Part shown: positions 50,389 through 63,831 of the stretch, in pieces
Layout of the letters: the number at the start of each line of letters is the position of its first letter
Position numbering within the stretch: position 1 is the first letter of the stretch
Source: Stichopus chloronotus
Taxonomy: Eukaryota; Echinodermata; Holothuroidea; Aspidochirotida; Stichopodidae
Direction: 5' to 3'
DNA: 64,000 nucleotides
Assembly: GCA_021234535.1 (NCBI GenBank)
Contig: CM037840.1
Location: 18,617,415-18,681,414 of the forward strand
The notes under the pieces: generated by a model
The model's input: the letters and a program-made list of their open reading frames with translations, nothing else
Told to the model about the DNA's origin: nothing
Database searches by the model: none
Translations under genes and position numbers: made by a program

Positions 50389-53300
50389 CTGCAAGTTGGA
50401 GAGTCACACGTCATACAATTTGAAACTTTCACTGATGGTTATGAGCTCTGCAGGATAACACTAAACGGATTCTTTCCTCATTTCGGGTGAAATATGTGCT
50501 TACTTTCTATTTCGTTAAACTTCACTGACATTTTAAAATGTTTTAAAATGAACATGACCACTGTGTTGCATAACAGTTTCAGTCTATCATACCCAGGAAA
50601 AAACAAAATAATAACATAGATCTGTCGTCTCCTACGCTATACCGTACTTACTGTAATTTCTATCATCACCTTTGCTGATGGTGAAGGTTACTGTGAGTCC
50701 TATCACCAACTTAGTGGATTCAAGCACATTATAATTCACTCAAATGAGTCCAACTCAACTAAATATATAAGTCAATCATTTATGAAACGATTGCTAATTG
50801 AATTTAACAGTAAGTACAAAGTGTCCGCCGCACAAGTTGCACAGTGTGGCTAATTCTGAAAACTTAAAAAATAAATTCAGTTTTAATCAAGCTTGCATGA
50901 TTAGACGTCAGAGAACAACTAGCTGGAAGAGCAGACATTAAACAATACTTTAATGTATACAAGAAAAATCTGATATGCACACATTTCTACATATGACAAA
51001 CAAGCAAGGATGGATGGACAAATTAATTAATTCATTTGTTCGTAGATCTTTCACATATAGATGTCAATGGTATAGTTATAAATCAGCACGTACCAAAAGC
51101 ACGTTACATATTTCGTCTTCCAACATTATTTCATAATTTATTTAATTACACATCTAGAACCATTGCTGCATCTCTTCTCGACCCCAGGTCAATTGTCACG
51201 GTTCCCATTTTGTTAACATTTTATTAACACAAATGGGAAATACTAAGTACTAGTCGTCAAACGGGAAACATGTTTTTCAGACTGTTGTTTTACGTACCTT
51301 GTCTCTATGATGGTAGGGTTCATTGTGGTAAAATTGGTTTTAGAGCCATCGTCCTTTTCAAACATCTGAATAGGAGCTAGATTGCATGTAAGCGTAATAC
51401 AATTATAAATAAAATACATCATTTTGATGAGTAAAAGAGTAAGGGCCATAACACATTACTCAATAACGATCATGAAAGTGTTAATCAAAAGTTATGGTTA
51501 GAGTTCACTAGTTCTTTGAAACTGCACACTTACTTACCAAAATGGGATCCGTGATATATCCTCAAACTGAAACGTACAAGGACTACTTCTTTTGAATCAA
51601 TGTTAATGCAAGTTAATGTTGGACGTCTCTGCTAAATGGAATGGAATGGAACGTGTTGTTTCTACTTCAGAATGGAATGCCCATCTCCTCTCATATCTCT
51701 AACCCCCTTAAAGGCACCCACAAACTCTCAAATAATTTCATACATCAATAGCTGGATCTGTATAGGTATCAAAGATGCACCTAAAATGGTCATCATTGCA
51801 TGGATAGATAGACAAGATGCTCCACTAATTTACGGTAAATATTTACACAATTTATCAGATGAGGCAATCCGCATTATATGCAATCGTATGTATACAATTA
51901 TCACGCCTAAAATCACAGGGAATAACGCCCTCTTACAACGGAAGTGATATGTCCTGCACAGAAATAATATGCTTACATGCTGTATGCTTACATGTCGTCA
52001 ATATAGTCACATCATTGCAGCACAATGACAATGGACATTACAATACAACAAAACATATTATGTATCAAACGATTTTCTATGCTGACTAGGAGGGTGAGTT
52101 GTTTTTGTTGAAGAATCACGTTCTAAGGTAGTTGCCAGCTACATGTAACAGCTGTAAGATTCGAGCTTTAAAAATGCTTAATGTTTTGTAATAGTGTTTT
52201 CTGCTGACTGAAAGAATTGAACTCTAACAGACAAACTTTGTGCAGGAACTTTGTCTATTCACACGAAGTGGTTATCTCAGATATATATCTCTACATATAA
52301 CTATATTAGTAGGAGAGCGGTTTGTATAACAGTACCGTATAACACTATTCCCAAGGGTCTGAAGAGGCTTCAAATGAAACCTAGTTTAGTTGTACCATAG
52401 ATATCGATAGCATAGCTCAGCTTTGAATAAATAAATCAATAGCAACGTTGAATAGCAGCTACCGTTAGAGGTGTCTCTTAAAGAGAGAGAGAGAGAGAGA
52501 AAAAAAACAATGTATTTGTATTTGATAAGGAAAGTGCGAAGGTCGAGGATGTGATCCGCCCAATTGGGTTGTGGTCAATGAGTAACCAAAGATATTGTAC
52601 ACTGTTACTTCTACTGATATTTTTCTGGAATGCATGGACGAGAAATTCATTATGGCAGGCTACAGACCTAATTAGTCTTTACTAGTCATGTCTTTACCAT
52701 TCAGACTACACAATAAAACGTTTGTATCATTAAGTAAATATGCAAGTAGAAGCAATAGGAAGAGCATTGTCGACGTCTGTAATGTAAATTATTACCAATA
52801 TCGATTCTAAGAGAGACCTTTGATCAAAACCAGTATTAACCATTAAGTTATTAGAATATGTGCCGTTAATTTAAGTGCATTGCTTTAATGCGAGGGCAGC
52901 ATGCGATGAGCATATATACTTTCCAACACCGTAATGATGGACTTTGTATTCACGTCTTTAGTTGTCGATGGTATCAAAAGCTTTGGTTAGATCGAACAAC
53001 ATGGCTAATGCATTATGTTCGATGTCAAGCTTAGGGAATAGAACTAAAAACTGTCTGAATCTCATTTCCAGATTATTAAAAATCTTCTAGATGAAGCAGG
53101 AAAACAAGCTAATACGTCGAAAGGTTCAGGAATTGTGCAATCACCTTTCCTAAGTACAGACATGATTACGTTAGAGAAGGGTTAACAGGGTACACATGAC
53201 TAAGAATTACCAGGTTTAAAATGTGACAAAGCGTAGGTGCCAAGATCTGGTTATCAGATTTAAAGAATTACAAAGGAATTCCGTCAATTCCAGGAGATTT

Positions 53301-56300
53301 ATCCATCCTCGTGGGTTAATTTATCACACGTAGTCATAAAGAGTATTGTTACCTTTGAAGTACGTTTGATACTCAACACAAGTTTGTCTAAGAAAGTCAG
53401 CCTGACATATAATATATGACGTGTCTGAGTATTTAATTGTTTTATAATTAATTACTTTAAAGACATCCTTAGCTCACCTGAACACAAAGTCAGCTACATC
53501 AATCTCATTTCCACAGCTACTGTTCCGTAAGATACCTCCATTACCAACTAAACTACACCGCTTAAAATGTTTTCCAGCAAATGGTGATCTCTGAAATTTA
53601 CAGAATAGTAAAAAGAATAATACTATACACTCATAAATCTAAAAGAACTCCTTCAAAACGTTTATTCAAAATTTATATTTATTATTATGTTATATTATTA
53701 CCACTAAACTGCATTTGTATATCGAAGCCTTAGCAAACTCCCCTAATCGCTCTTACCTCAGGATAACCCAAATGGAATATAAAAATACTCATTGCGTTGT
53801 CTAAAACTCAATTTTCCGGTATTGAAGTGATTTTCTTTGTCCAAACGCCATTTACATGTTTTCTCTGACTTTCTCAATTTGTTCTTCAATTTGAATTTAA
53901 TACTGTCGTGATGAACCTAGAATTAGCAAATATAACACTCCTTTATTTTCGTAACTAAAAGCGAAAAGGAAACGCGTCCGTGAGAAGGCACAATTGTTCA
54001 ATTGGGAGGGTCACAAGTCACTCCCTTTCAGGAATGTAATCGCTTTTTTTTGTAATTTGACTAGCTGGACATTGAAATTGAAATAACTGGCACAAATGCA
54101 TAAATTAACGTGATTTCGAATTGAAAATAACCGAGTCAATGGTTTACATAATCTTAATTATGTAACAGTTCATGTGTCTTGAATTTGGGTGTTTCGTTTG
54201 TGCACTGTTCTCCGTGACAAGCACATGTACTCTCTCTCTTTTATTGCTCATATTTTCTTCATATATTAGAGGTTGCCTAACTGTTAACATGTTTCTTTTG
54301 TTTATCTCATTTTCTTAAGTTAGTAGAAATAAATCTATTATTTGTAGATGTGTCTGACTGTCTGTGATATCTTTTGATGATGGCTAAAACAAATTGAAAG
54401 AATATTGAAAGAATATCAAATTGAAGTGAACATTTTAGTACAGCCATTAACAACAGCCCACCTTCATTGAACTTTCACTCACCCAGGTAAATGTTCCATT
54501 ACACAAAATATTAAAAAAAAAGGGTTGAAATCTTTTTTGTAGCAGCTGTTTTAGTTAATTGAGTAAAAAATGATTTTGAATGATTTACTTCTATTGACTA
54601 GAAAGTAGAACATTTGGAAAAGATTGGATGAGACCAAAGAGAGCCCACTTATCTGCAAAAGGTATGTTACCTTGTTAAACCTTTTATTTTCAGTAACGTA
54701 CTTTTTAAGTACGTTTAAAGGCACTACGTGAAGTATTTCGTCCGTACAAACAAATGTTGCCATGCATTTCACTTTCAAGGATTTTTTTCCTGAGTTCCAA
54801 AATATGCTGATCTATTTACAAAAAAAAGACAAATTATTCTCTTTACTGTATACCATTGTAATGGTGCCTCCTAAAAGAGTGAGTGAATAGCCCGTTCTCA
54901 CTCAGAGCATATGTTTTTTACATGTAAACTTGTCTTGAAAACTTTACCGCTTCTACCGTTTTCAGTTTATGAGATCGTGTAAACTTCCAGCTATTACTGG
55001 CATCACCATTTTTCATGGAGGTATGTGAACTTTTATGCACATTCACGAAGCTGATTAAGTTAAGACAATTTCTGATGTTTTGCAGGAGCACATTGTGGAT
55101 GAGGTGGTACATCCAGGTGTTCAATTATCATTGTAACTGATTGCTTATTTACAACTCTTAATAGTAGCTAACAGGAAAATGGATGTTATACAATAATTTC
55201 GGTATGCAGAATACCTAAAAAAACGTACCTTTGGGAGAGACGTCCAAATGCTATCTTCCAAGGTGGTGTATCTGCTTAATCCTGACAAGTAATAGGAAAC
55301 TTTTGTGTGAAGCGGTGTATTCTCCTGACTGAGTATTAAATATCTTTCTGAGTCAGCCATTTCTGTTTCCAGGATTTCTTCCCTGCAGCGATAATGAGCC
55401 CAATCATTTAAACTATTAAATAAGATGATATTGCTGTGCGTGATGGCTATTTCATACATACTTGGTAGGAATCATCAACTCCATTGGCTGACCTCAGTTA
55501 GGTGACCATTTATATATTATCCGATAGAGAATGCACTCTCAATTTGAGAATAAACCAGGGGCGGGTGAACAAAACAAAACCGTAGATCGACAGTGTTTTG
55601 TAGTGTCCTCCCTGAGCTTATATGATGTACACACAAAATATGGCTGAAAGTACTAATGAATAATATCCAGCTTTCCGAATTCCTGGACCTAGGCTTAGCA
55701 TAAGGGGCTACTGAAAAGTCAAATATAGGTCTAAAAATATAAGTCATCAAGAATTATGTGTAGACCTAACAACAACACAGTGATAATGCCAATTCCTCGC
55801 ACGGTACTCTTACCTCTGGGTTGTTTTACAATGAGGGCATGTCCACTAAATTTGGACTTTCTCTTATGTTCAAAAGAAAATATCAACTGGTAGTGAATAT
55901 CGACCATCCTAGAAGAAATGTTTGCAAAATATCTACAAAAGTGAGGAAACTGATGACAAAGTGCATCAAACGTCCACAATAAATCCATATGCGTCATACT
56001 TGGACAAATGAATGCATCGTCTGACTTTTGCAAAGATTGTAGCAGGGAAATACACAAATTATACCCAGTCCCCTACTTACTAATGCAAAAGCAGCAACTT
56101 CAACCAGATAATTAAAATAACAGAGGCCTGATAAAGATGGTCAGAAATCATGAACATGGGAAATGTTCTCCCTGAAATAGGGACAACAAGACAAACCGAG
56201 ACGTGACACAGTCTCAAAAAGAATCCATAAAATCATTAGTTTTTATCCTGCAAACTAGTACTATTAATTTGAACTTCAATCCCTCAGTTTTTAGTCCCCA

Positions 56301-59300
56301 TGTAGAACCTCTAGACTTTGAGGACTTCTGACTTCTGTCAAAAAGTGTCCCCTGAAAAAAAAAAAAAGGTTTCTTATTGCTATTACCCAAAAGGCATCAC
56401 TATTTAAAAACATGAACGTGGTGCGAATAATGCTATCACTGTTCAACCATACGCGTATCATTATTGTTTTCAATCATTTGGACACATCCATTGTAGTGTA
56501 ATTGCCAGAAAGAATATCCTCTCCAGAAACATGACAATAAATTATCTTTTTTCTTGGCTTGTTTATGTGCTTGGTATTTTTGCACTGATTGTCAAACTGT
56601 TTGGGATTTCCCTATTCCTAGCAGAGGTTCGTCATAAAGTACACTACATACACGACATCGAGTGGTGAAATAGTTTGAGAAAGTCGTTCTGTTATTTCAA
56701 CACCACATGTGAAATAATTGCAAATGTTATCAAAAGACTTTTCAGTTTTACTTATGTACAGTACCAGCACCTGAGCACTTTTTGGAATAATTACTCGGCT
56801 GCATAGAAACAATAACAAAGTTGTATACACATGTACAGTACTATATCCATGGTCTATGAGGACGAAATCTTTTCATCTCGCAATAACGAAAACTTTGACA
56901 TATTCACATATGTCTATCAACATGGTTGCACTATGGCACCCGGTAAAGTGCACTTCCTTTCAACAATGAACCCAGGCGGTTACTGTTCCTGGTGTGAAAC
57001 CCCAGTTGTAGATGTAGTACAGTAGCTCTGTGGATGTCATTTCATGGGGCAATGATACAATTTGTATATGAGGTACATCCATGGTCATATTATATCATCG
57101 TCAGAGACAGGTCTCTTCAGACAATCCAGAAGGTGCACCATGGTCTGTAGAACTTTTCATTTTGCTCAACATACACTGTACATCCTTGAATTACCATGGT
57201 CTAAGACAAATGGCTTTGATATCCCTCTAAGGTTGCAGTTATTTGTTGATGACGTTTGTAAAAAAAAAAGAAAAACACTTGTTGGACATCTCTCCTGGAT
57301 TGTTAACATTTACAACTTGTGGTTTCTAATGTGTTTAGGGGATACTTTGGGTGAATTGGGTGAATTAGCCAGTTTGACTCAGCAGACGTCGAGAAGTTTG
57401 TTTTTAAATAGTGATCATTCGAACAGGTTGAGAGTTCAAAAAAGATTGTGTCGTTGTACTGTAAATGCTGTACTTGTTAATATTTAACTATAAATGACAG
57501 GCACTGCAAACACTTACGCCAATGTTGCAAACAATAAACCCGCAACAATAAAATGTCTTCTTCCTGACAAATGATGTGACATGTGACTTATTCAAATCTA
57601 TCAGTAGCCTTGCTGCCTTGAGTATCAGAATGCAGAAGAACCTCTACTTTTGTCAAAGCAATGGAATAGAACTGATCTTGATATCACTCCATCTAATGTA
57701 CTTCATTTATTCCAGTCACCTGTGTCAGTCACAGCCAAATAGTATCTTAACCTAAGACACGCAAAGTGTCACAGTACACCCTTCAAAGGTCTACGTTGTG
57801 TTTTTCTGGCATTTTTGATGCACATTTGAAGGCACTTATTACTATAAAACAAGTGGTCACAGGTATTCCATTATAAGCTGTAAGGCAAAGGAACTATATC
57901 TACGAGTTGGTGAAAAGCAATATAAATTTTACACGGTAGTCAATCTAATGGCTGTACTCATTGCAATGATGGCATTGGCAATTTTATTCGGCAAAGGGAC
58001 TTCGATCATATTAACTTTGGAGAGCAAGTACTGTAATAAGGAACTAAGAAAGCTAAATGTGAAGCTTCTAAATCGTGACCAAGTTCACATGCTTAGCTTT
58101 TGTTCATTTTAAAGGTATGCTTGTTTTACCACAAACTCAGATTGGGGCTTTAGTAACATTATGGTGCTGCTGTAATAAACAATAAAATACATTGTAATTG
58201 AAGGAAAACATTCTTTCTGTTTATATGGTAGGGTTGTGCAGTATAATTTGATGGAAGCCTCAAGTAATCGTATAAATACCAGGTCTTGGCTAAGAGTACA
58301 ACTACCGGTAAGAGTATCAAATTTTCAAATTTGTGGAGTACGAATTCAAAACTATGATTGTGAATACAAGCACAAATAAGTGCGACTACGTACTGTATTA
58401 CTAGAGGTTTGCTGACAGCATATGCAATGAGGTGATTTTTTTAAGAAGTATACACTAATTTGATTTAAGTTTCTAAAATATGGTTTGTAATCACTGGGTG
58501 TGAATACGGAATGGAAATTTCGTTTATCACGGACTGTCACGGAAATTTTGTAGTTACACCCATTCACGTATAATGCGGAATTTGACCTTTCAACCATAAA
58601 AAAAACTGCGTGGCTACCCTAAAGCCCCCATACTAATCCAGCGATTCTGAAGTCAACAAAGATATCATCTTAATGATCTTATTTTTCATAAAAATGAGAA
58701 TACAGACGTACGATATCTAACTTACGGTCTTGTGAGTTTAGAGTATATTCTTGCTAAAATTAATAATAACATATGTATTAGTTTTGATTAATCTACTAAT
58801 TCGCATTACAAAACCTGAGACAATTATAATAGAAAATGACTCCAATTACAAAGATTTCGTGAAACATTATTGTGCAGTCTAAACATTGTTTGAAGTTAGT
58901 TGCACATATTTGACTTTATAAAAGTCTTTGTGTTCGACAGTCAAGCTATTTCACATGATACAGTCATGTGAAATAGCTTGGAAGGCCATCAATCTTTGCA
59001 ATATCGAGTAACTGTCTGCGTGCATGAGCTTACAGCACTCGACATCAAGGAACTTTTTTCCATTTTTCACTAAGGTAAAATAAAGCCAGATATGCAGTAA
59101 ATTTGATACAACTTCACACCACGTCAATCCGGTGATATTCCTTAACAAATAGTTCCTTTTGATTTTACCTCATTCAGGCAGTGAAAGGACGGCAGTTAAA
59201 GCTGTTCTAATAGGTTAAGAGAGAGCTTGGTCTCAAGATTCCATCCAATTATTACTTTTCATGGCATATATCAAATGAAACCCGTCAATGGAAATACTCA

Positions 59301-60156
59301 CCGTAGCTGTTCAATCGCCACATTATTTCTAGTTTTTCGTACATTCATCACTTCATGATAAATGAACAAGACATCGTTTGATTCTTCTGACCTGTTAATT
59401 AAAATGAGTTTTCAATCTCAAGTGGCATAACTGAAATTTGTGAAAGGTAAACATTGGCTACGTGATTACAAACTGAAGAATGTATTAAGTATTCTGTACG
59501 AGGAAGTAGGGTTATATACTATAGTTATACGGTCTATACAATATGTTAATGGTGAGCTTATTGCTCAACGATTTTGTCGGCTCACGTATATGTATTGTAC
59601 ACATAATGATAAAATAACCAAGCAATTGGATTTTATTCAAGGAACAAGTAAATTGTATGCAGTTATTATAGCGTCATGCAGTAAACATATATACGTTTGC
59701 AGGCTTTATATAGCTAGGCTATATTACATGAAAACACTGCGCAAAAATTATTTCATGTTTAAGCACCACAAGGACTAGCTGAATTCTTTTCCCGCTTTCG
59801 ATGACCTTTTTAGTGACGTAGAGTAAGTAGTTTAATTCATACCAATGGCATTGACTTCTTAGGTTATAGCGCCTAAAATCGCACGTTTTGAAAGTTTGAT
59901 GAATTTTTGTTTTGTTTTGCAGTGTGTGTAGTGTATTTTTGCAGTGTAACTATAACCATTGCCCGGAAGGTCTCTGCAGTCACAAGCAGACACACGTAGA
60001 CCACCACAATAAGTCCAATTTTCTGTCAGGAAAAAAAGTATAAACTTACCCAGTTCTAATCTGCTGATACGAATAGAAGCAGGAGAAGACCCCAGCCAGA
60101 AAGATGATACTACTAAGTATTTTATACTTTCCAGCACAGGTTGATGGGGTAGACAT
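50223..60156 (-). CDS. ST8Sia-type sialyltransferase-like gene, exons 1-6, probably damaged
   Basis: Six minus-strand exons (60156-60050, 59391-59302, 55382-55229, 53590-53478, 51387-51298, 50388-50223) give 239 codons in one frame. Residues 13-28 are a signal anchor, as in Golgi type II enzymes. Residues ~36-120 are a stem ending in [15 protein letters not shown]... and LPK-RSPF, the usual pre-L block. Residues 129-185 form sialylmotif L ([37 protein letters not shown]), which binds CMP-sialic acid. Known members transfer alpha-2,8-sialic acid to glycans in the Golgi; family members run about 350-400 residues. Two junctions fail: intron 4 ends in AC rather than AG, and exon 6 reaches TGA just after KLRF with no GT donor. 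Sialylmotif S was not found. The gene is a pseudogene, has non-canonical splicing, or carries assembly errors. The family call is firm; activity is doubtful. Confidence 0.75.
51298..51387 (-). CDS. Sialyltransferase-like exon 5: sialylmotif L, second half (acceptor is AC)
   Basis: 90 bases, phase 2 to 2, donor gtacgt. It encodes [16 protein letters not shown] and [14 protein letters not shown], continuing FVFR of exon 4 exactly as in ST8Sia enzymes. The join that keeps the frame requires the exon to start at 51387, where the preceding bases read cttac. No AG occurs nearby upstream. The only AG close by (at the aatctag) would drop C-N-L and break the frame. Confidence 0.72.
52484..52508. repeat. 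(GA)n plus poly(A) microsatellite
   Basis: Nine GA units followed by an A run, in the intron between sialyltransferase-like exons 4 and 5. Confidence 0.9.
53478..53590 (-). CDS. Sialyltransferase-like exon 4: sialylmotif L, first half
   Basis: 113 bases, phase 0 to 2, acceptor tttcag, donor gtgagc. It encodes [31 protein letters not shown] and VADFVFR (last codon split AG|N). VGNGGIL and CG.EID..DFVFR are hallmark motif L residues. An N-S-S glycosylation sequon lies inside. Confidence 0.9.
55229..55382 (-). CDS. Sialyltransferase-like exon 3: stem to pre-motif L
   Basis: 154 bases, phase 2 to 0, acceptor gctgcag, donor gtacgt. It encodes [36 protein letters not shown] and SIWTSLPK. The NTPL...YY...LPK block corresponds to the S-NTP-G...Y.V......LP segment that precedes motif L in ST8Sia proteins. 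Confidence 0.8.
59302..59391 (-). CDS. Sialyltransferase-like exon 2: stem
   Basis: 90 bases, phase 2 to 2, acceptor ttaacag, donor gtgagt. It encodes [20 protein letters not shown] and [10 protein letters not shown]. The ending (AIEQLR) continues without a break into REEILE of exon 3, which matches the stem helix seen in ST8Sia enzymes. Confidence 0.72.
60050..60156 (-). CDS. Sialyltransferase-like exon 1: cytoplasmic tip and signal anchor
   Basis: ATG at 60156-60154; 107 bases, phase 2 exit at a strong gtaagt donor. It encodes [12 protein letters not shown], then the hydrophobic [16 protein letters not shown] and SYQQIRTG: a short basic cytosolic tip plus a single membrane helix, the standard type II Golgi layout. 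Confidence 0.75.
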
Positions 60157-63085
60157 CCTGATACATTGAGGCATTATCTGAAGTATGTCCTGACATGAAT
60201 AGTGCTGGATATCCCTTAAAGAATGAGAGAAACTGATACCAGTTAGGTTTTATCAGCTGAAAACTTTAATTGATACTAGTCAACTGAGATTAAACATAGA
60301 ATGGAACTTATTCCATTCCTTAATTAGGAATGATTGAACTAAAAGTATTGAATTCCTTTGTTTCATGGACAACATCATTCATACTTACGACCACCCCAAC
60401 AAAAAGACATGTTGACTTGGAACGACACGTTTATGTGTAAGTCGTTGAAGACAATCGCGTACTAAACGTTGTTCTGACATTCCAAACGACTGTTTGTTGT
60501 CAAGGAACTTAATGATGTTGGCAATTAACTACTACTAATGGCTTATGCAAATGAGCAAAATAGGAAGAAGACTAAACATTACGGTTGGATTTCATTAACA
60601 CTCTAAGAGCCACACCCATCTTGAGGAAAGTACATTGAAGCAGACGACGAATAGACGAATAGAAACTTTCAAATGAAAACAAATTCTACGCTACTGGCAA
60701 TGTGAAGGTTAAGTTAAGCTCAAACATAATTTTTCTTTTTTTTACTTTTATCACTTTAGCGGGCACACATGTAACGTTAGTGGCTGTTGACGTGAGCTCT
60801 CTATTGGAATTGTAAATTAAATCAGAACTATAACGCCATCTTTAGCTTTTGTACTGGAGTGACGTTGCAATGAAATGTTGCTCAGCTGATTGTGTTACTC
60901 CCAGTTAACTACAATCACAGTGACTAATACTGGCTTTGAATGCAATACTAGCATATAAAACTGACTTGGTTAAATTGTCGAGAGTTTTATACACTTCTCA
61001 CCTTTATACTACCGATTAACAAGCTTTAAAAACAACTCCATCGCCATAAAATGTCCTTATCGCGAAGGAACCTATGTCAGTAAGAAATTGTCATGCAGTA
61101 AAGTTTTCGGAAAATTTCTACATCAATATATCATTGCATCAAAGGCGGTGCGGGGTATGGCCAGATGTCAAACTTGTCACCTGATCTTTGTCCTCTAGAG
61201 TTTTGGCATTCATTTTGCCCACAATGCAGACAAGAATGACCTAGACCTACCAAATTCTCCATTGAGCAGAAACTTTCTCAACTAATTAGGTTAGATGTTA
61301 ATGCAGATGTGAACCTATTTTCTACTGAGGTGATAATGAACATGTGGCAGATTTAAAGGGGGACAGTTTCATCATGTTAGATCAAGTTTACACTTACAGT
61401 TTTGATGTAAAATAAGGTCAAGAACATTGCAATGTAAGGTATACAATTACAAATTAAAAATGAAATGAATATTCTGCACCCCAATGCTGGTATTTAAATT
61501 GATGCGATCTGAACGATAACATACATTAAATGAGCGTTTACATATATAAAAAAGATTGTGACATTCATCCCATCAGGTTGCTATGTCACACCGATCAATG
61601 GGTAAATTGTAGTTGCAATTATTTCTATATAATTGAATCAAAGAGAACGTAAAACTTAGTTTAATAAGTAAGCTTGTGCTCGCGACACCGTGATAGAACC
61701 ATTTCTGTAACTTTAAAAAATAAAAATTTCTTGACGTTACACTCTAAAACCTTTAACATTTAACATCTGCACTGAAGGAATGTGCATAACATGGATGCAT
61801 CCTGTTTAATAGGTGCCATTTACCTTGCGGGACTGATGAAAGTGTGTAACTTGTACTCCACTTGTCACTGGTTTGTAAACTGGGTCGTCACTTTACGAGG
61901 TCATAGAATGCCTATTGAGGAGCTATTTTTACTGTACGACGCAAAATAATCCAGCAGCAAAACCACACCAAAAATTTACTTTTATGCACAGTCAGCACCT
62001 ATACATCTAAAGTGCTGCTTCATGTATATATATATCAATAAGTTTGATACCAGTTTTTATGGTTATTTGCATAAAGACAGCACACACACATTTTACGCAT
62101 GGACAGACTTTCTGCGCAAAGCCCCTTTTTGAGAACACGTGTTAAATAGCACAGGTCCTGGACATAATAAGTGTCGAATCCACACCCATGCGGTGTTTTA
62201 AATACGTTTGTTTTAGTACCTTTTAAATCCATGTTAACTTAAAGACATATACAGCGGTACTATTGGAATAATATCAGTTAAGGGAATTGGGAGAACGGTA
62301 ATTTTAATTGTTTTTGTTTTTTCTCCTAGTTGCGTACTAAATTTAGAGAGGCTTTGTGGCTAATAAATTGCAAAAATATCTGAAATTTCAGATGTATAAT
62401 ATCTGTCAAATCCAATCAATGTTATTTATTAAAGGGAAATAGGACATTTCGAATTTACCAACATGGCAAGCAAAGAAAAGAATTTTCCTCGTTGTTGAAT
62501 CAATCAGGCTCATCAAAACAAATCTGCAAAAGCGTCATCTCCTCAAAACATTATGTGATGAGTAACAGAAGATGCATAATTTGAATTGTTAAAGGTTGGG
62601 GTGAACAAATTATTGTCGATAAACAACTGAATTTATATCTGTAAAAAAGTTGTTTCTTGAAAGTAGGGGTACTGTAGTTCCTTACTTTTTAATAATCTGT
62701 CATTATATGTACTCAAACACTGGTTTTGAAAACATGGTTGTTTTCTGTGAAACAAACACCTTTTGTAATTCCTTTAAATCAAAGCAGGATATCATAACTG
62801 ATACAAGTAAAACCCAGTTGCATGCACTTTAGTTATTGACAAGTTCACTTATCACTATATGCAATTTTCTGAATAACGATTCATTTTGTACGAACTTGTT
62901 AGTTTCCATGAACTAACCAACTAAGTCGTTAATGATACGATTACTGATAGCGCTATTAGAACGTAAATCAGAAGAAATGCAAAGAGTATGCAAACTACGT
63001 TAAGGAGGGTAGGGTATACAGTTGTCTCAAAGACTTAAATACATAGGTGTGTGTCTCTCTTCTTTTTTGTTTGTCGATTTTTCAG
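60157..63085. other. No gene recognised; upstream flank of the sialyltransferase-like gene
   Basis: The region upstream of the minus-strand start at 60156 should contain the promoter, but no recognisable core elements stand out. Short frames here lack coding character. Confidence 0.5.
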
Positions 63086-63231
63086 AAAATGTTCCTATGT
63101 AAAGGGGATCATATATACAATGGAGCTGTCATTGCCAGTTTTGGAACATATTTAGTTCGATGGCAATGTTGCGAGGACTGTGAAAGAGTTTATGTTCAAG
63201 TTTGTATCGATCAAAGAGCCAAACAGGTCAA
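63086..63231 (+). CDS. Cysteine-rich exon candidate, unrecognised
   Basis: Between acceptor atttttcag and a weak donor (gtcaac), phase 0. It encodes KMFLCKGDHIYNGAVIASFG, TYLVRWQCCEDCERVYV and QVCIDQRAKQ. Five cysteines in 48 residues and compositional complexity favour coding. I do not recognise the family. It joins in phase with the open frame at 63832. Confidence 0.35.
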
Positions 63232-63831
63232 CGTCAGTTTGTATCTGTTCATAATATATTCGTTTATCGCTTATGTATGTGTTTGGAAAGTTTGATTTTA
63301 ACAGATAGCTTGAGCATAATCTTTAAAACGCCTTTTTCTTTGTGGTTCTTCAGTTACAGTTTCCCCTGATGTTTACGCCTACATAATATACTACAATACG
63401 TGGTTAAAACTGATACATACTTCCGTGTACATTTCCGTGCCACACACAATAACAGCAACGTGGCATATGTTGCATGATGCAAGTGTTCTACTGCATGGGG
63501 AGTGAGAACTCATTTCACTCGCATATAGCATAGGTGTGTCTTTCAATGTCTTGTCCTTTCATTTCAAAAAAAAAAAAAAAAATACTCCAGAAGAGCTACC
63601 TTAGAAATCTATTGTGCCCATAGCTTGTCACTAGTTCTGCTCTGACTTACAACGCGACCTAATAGTTGGAGTGTGATCTGAGGTAAATATGATATCTACC
63701 TGCTTCATGCAACCCTCCTCGGCTATTTTGTGGTCTACGTTTCATGGTTAGGGAGAGCTTTACTCACTGGTCTGGTGAAATTAATGACCAGTGATTATGA
63801 GTATGACTGACCCTTTGACGTCTCTCACAGC

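Noticed and set aside
55816..56072. Minus-strand exon-like frame ([16 protein letters not shown]..., HALIVKQPR) with donor gtaaga, plus a 31-bp micro-exon at 55462-55492 (QPMELMIPT) that would link it in phase to 55382.
   Set aside because: Exon 2 (59302) joins exon 3 (55382) directly in phase and reproduces the ST8Sia stem (AIEQLR-EEILE). Adding these pieces would interrupt the family pattern, so the good splice fit is taken as chance.
57062..57487. 141-codon plus-strand frame, one of the longest in the window.
   Set aside because: No domain pattern, mixed composition with no partner exons, and it lies inside an intron of the minus-strand sialyltransferase-like gene.
58352..58578. Minus-strand frame after acceptor ttgaaag ([20 protein letters not shown]...) in phase with sialyltransferase-like exon 2.
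   Set aside because: Same reason as above: the direct exon 2 to exon 3 join explains the family alignment, and no good donor closes this frame near its protein-like part.
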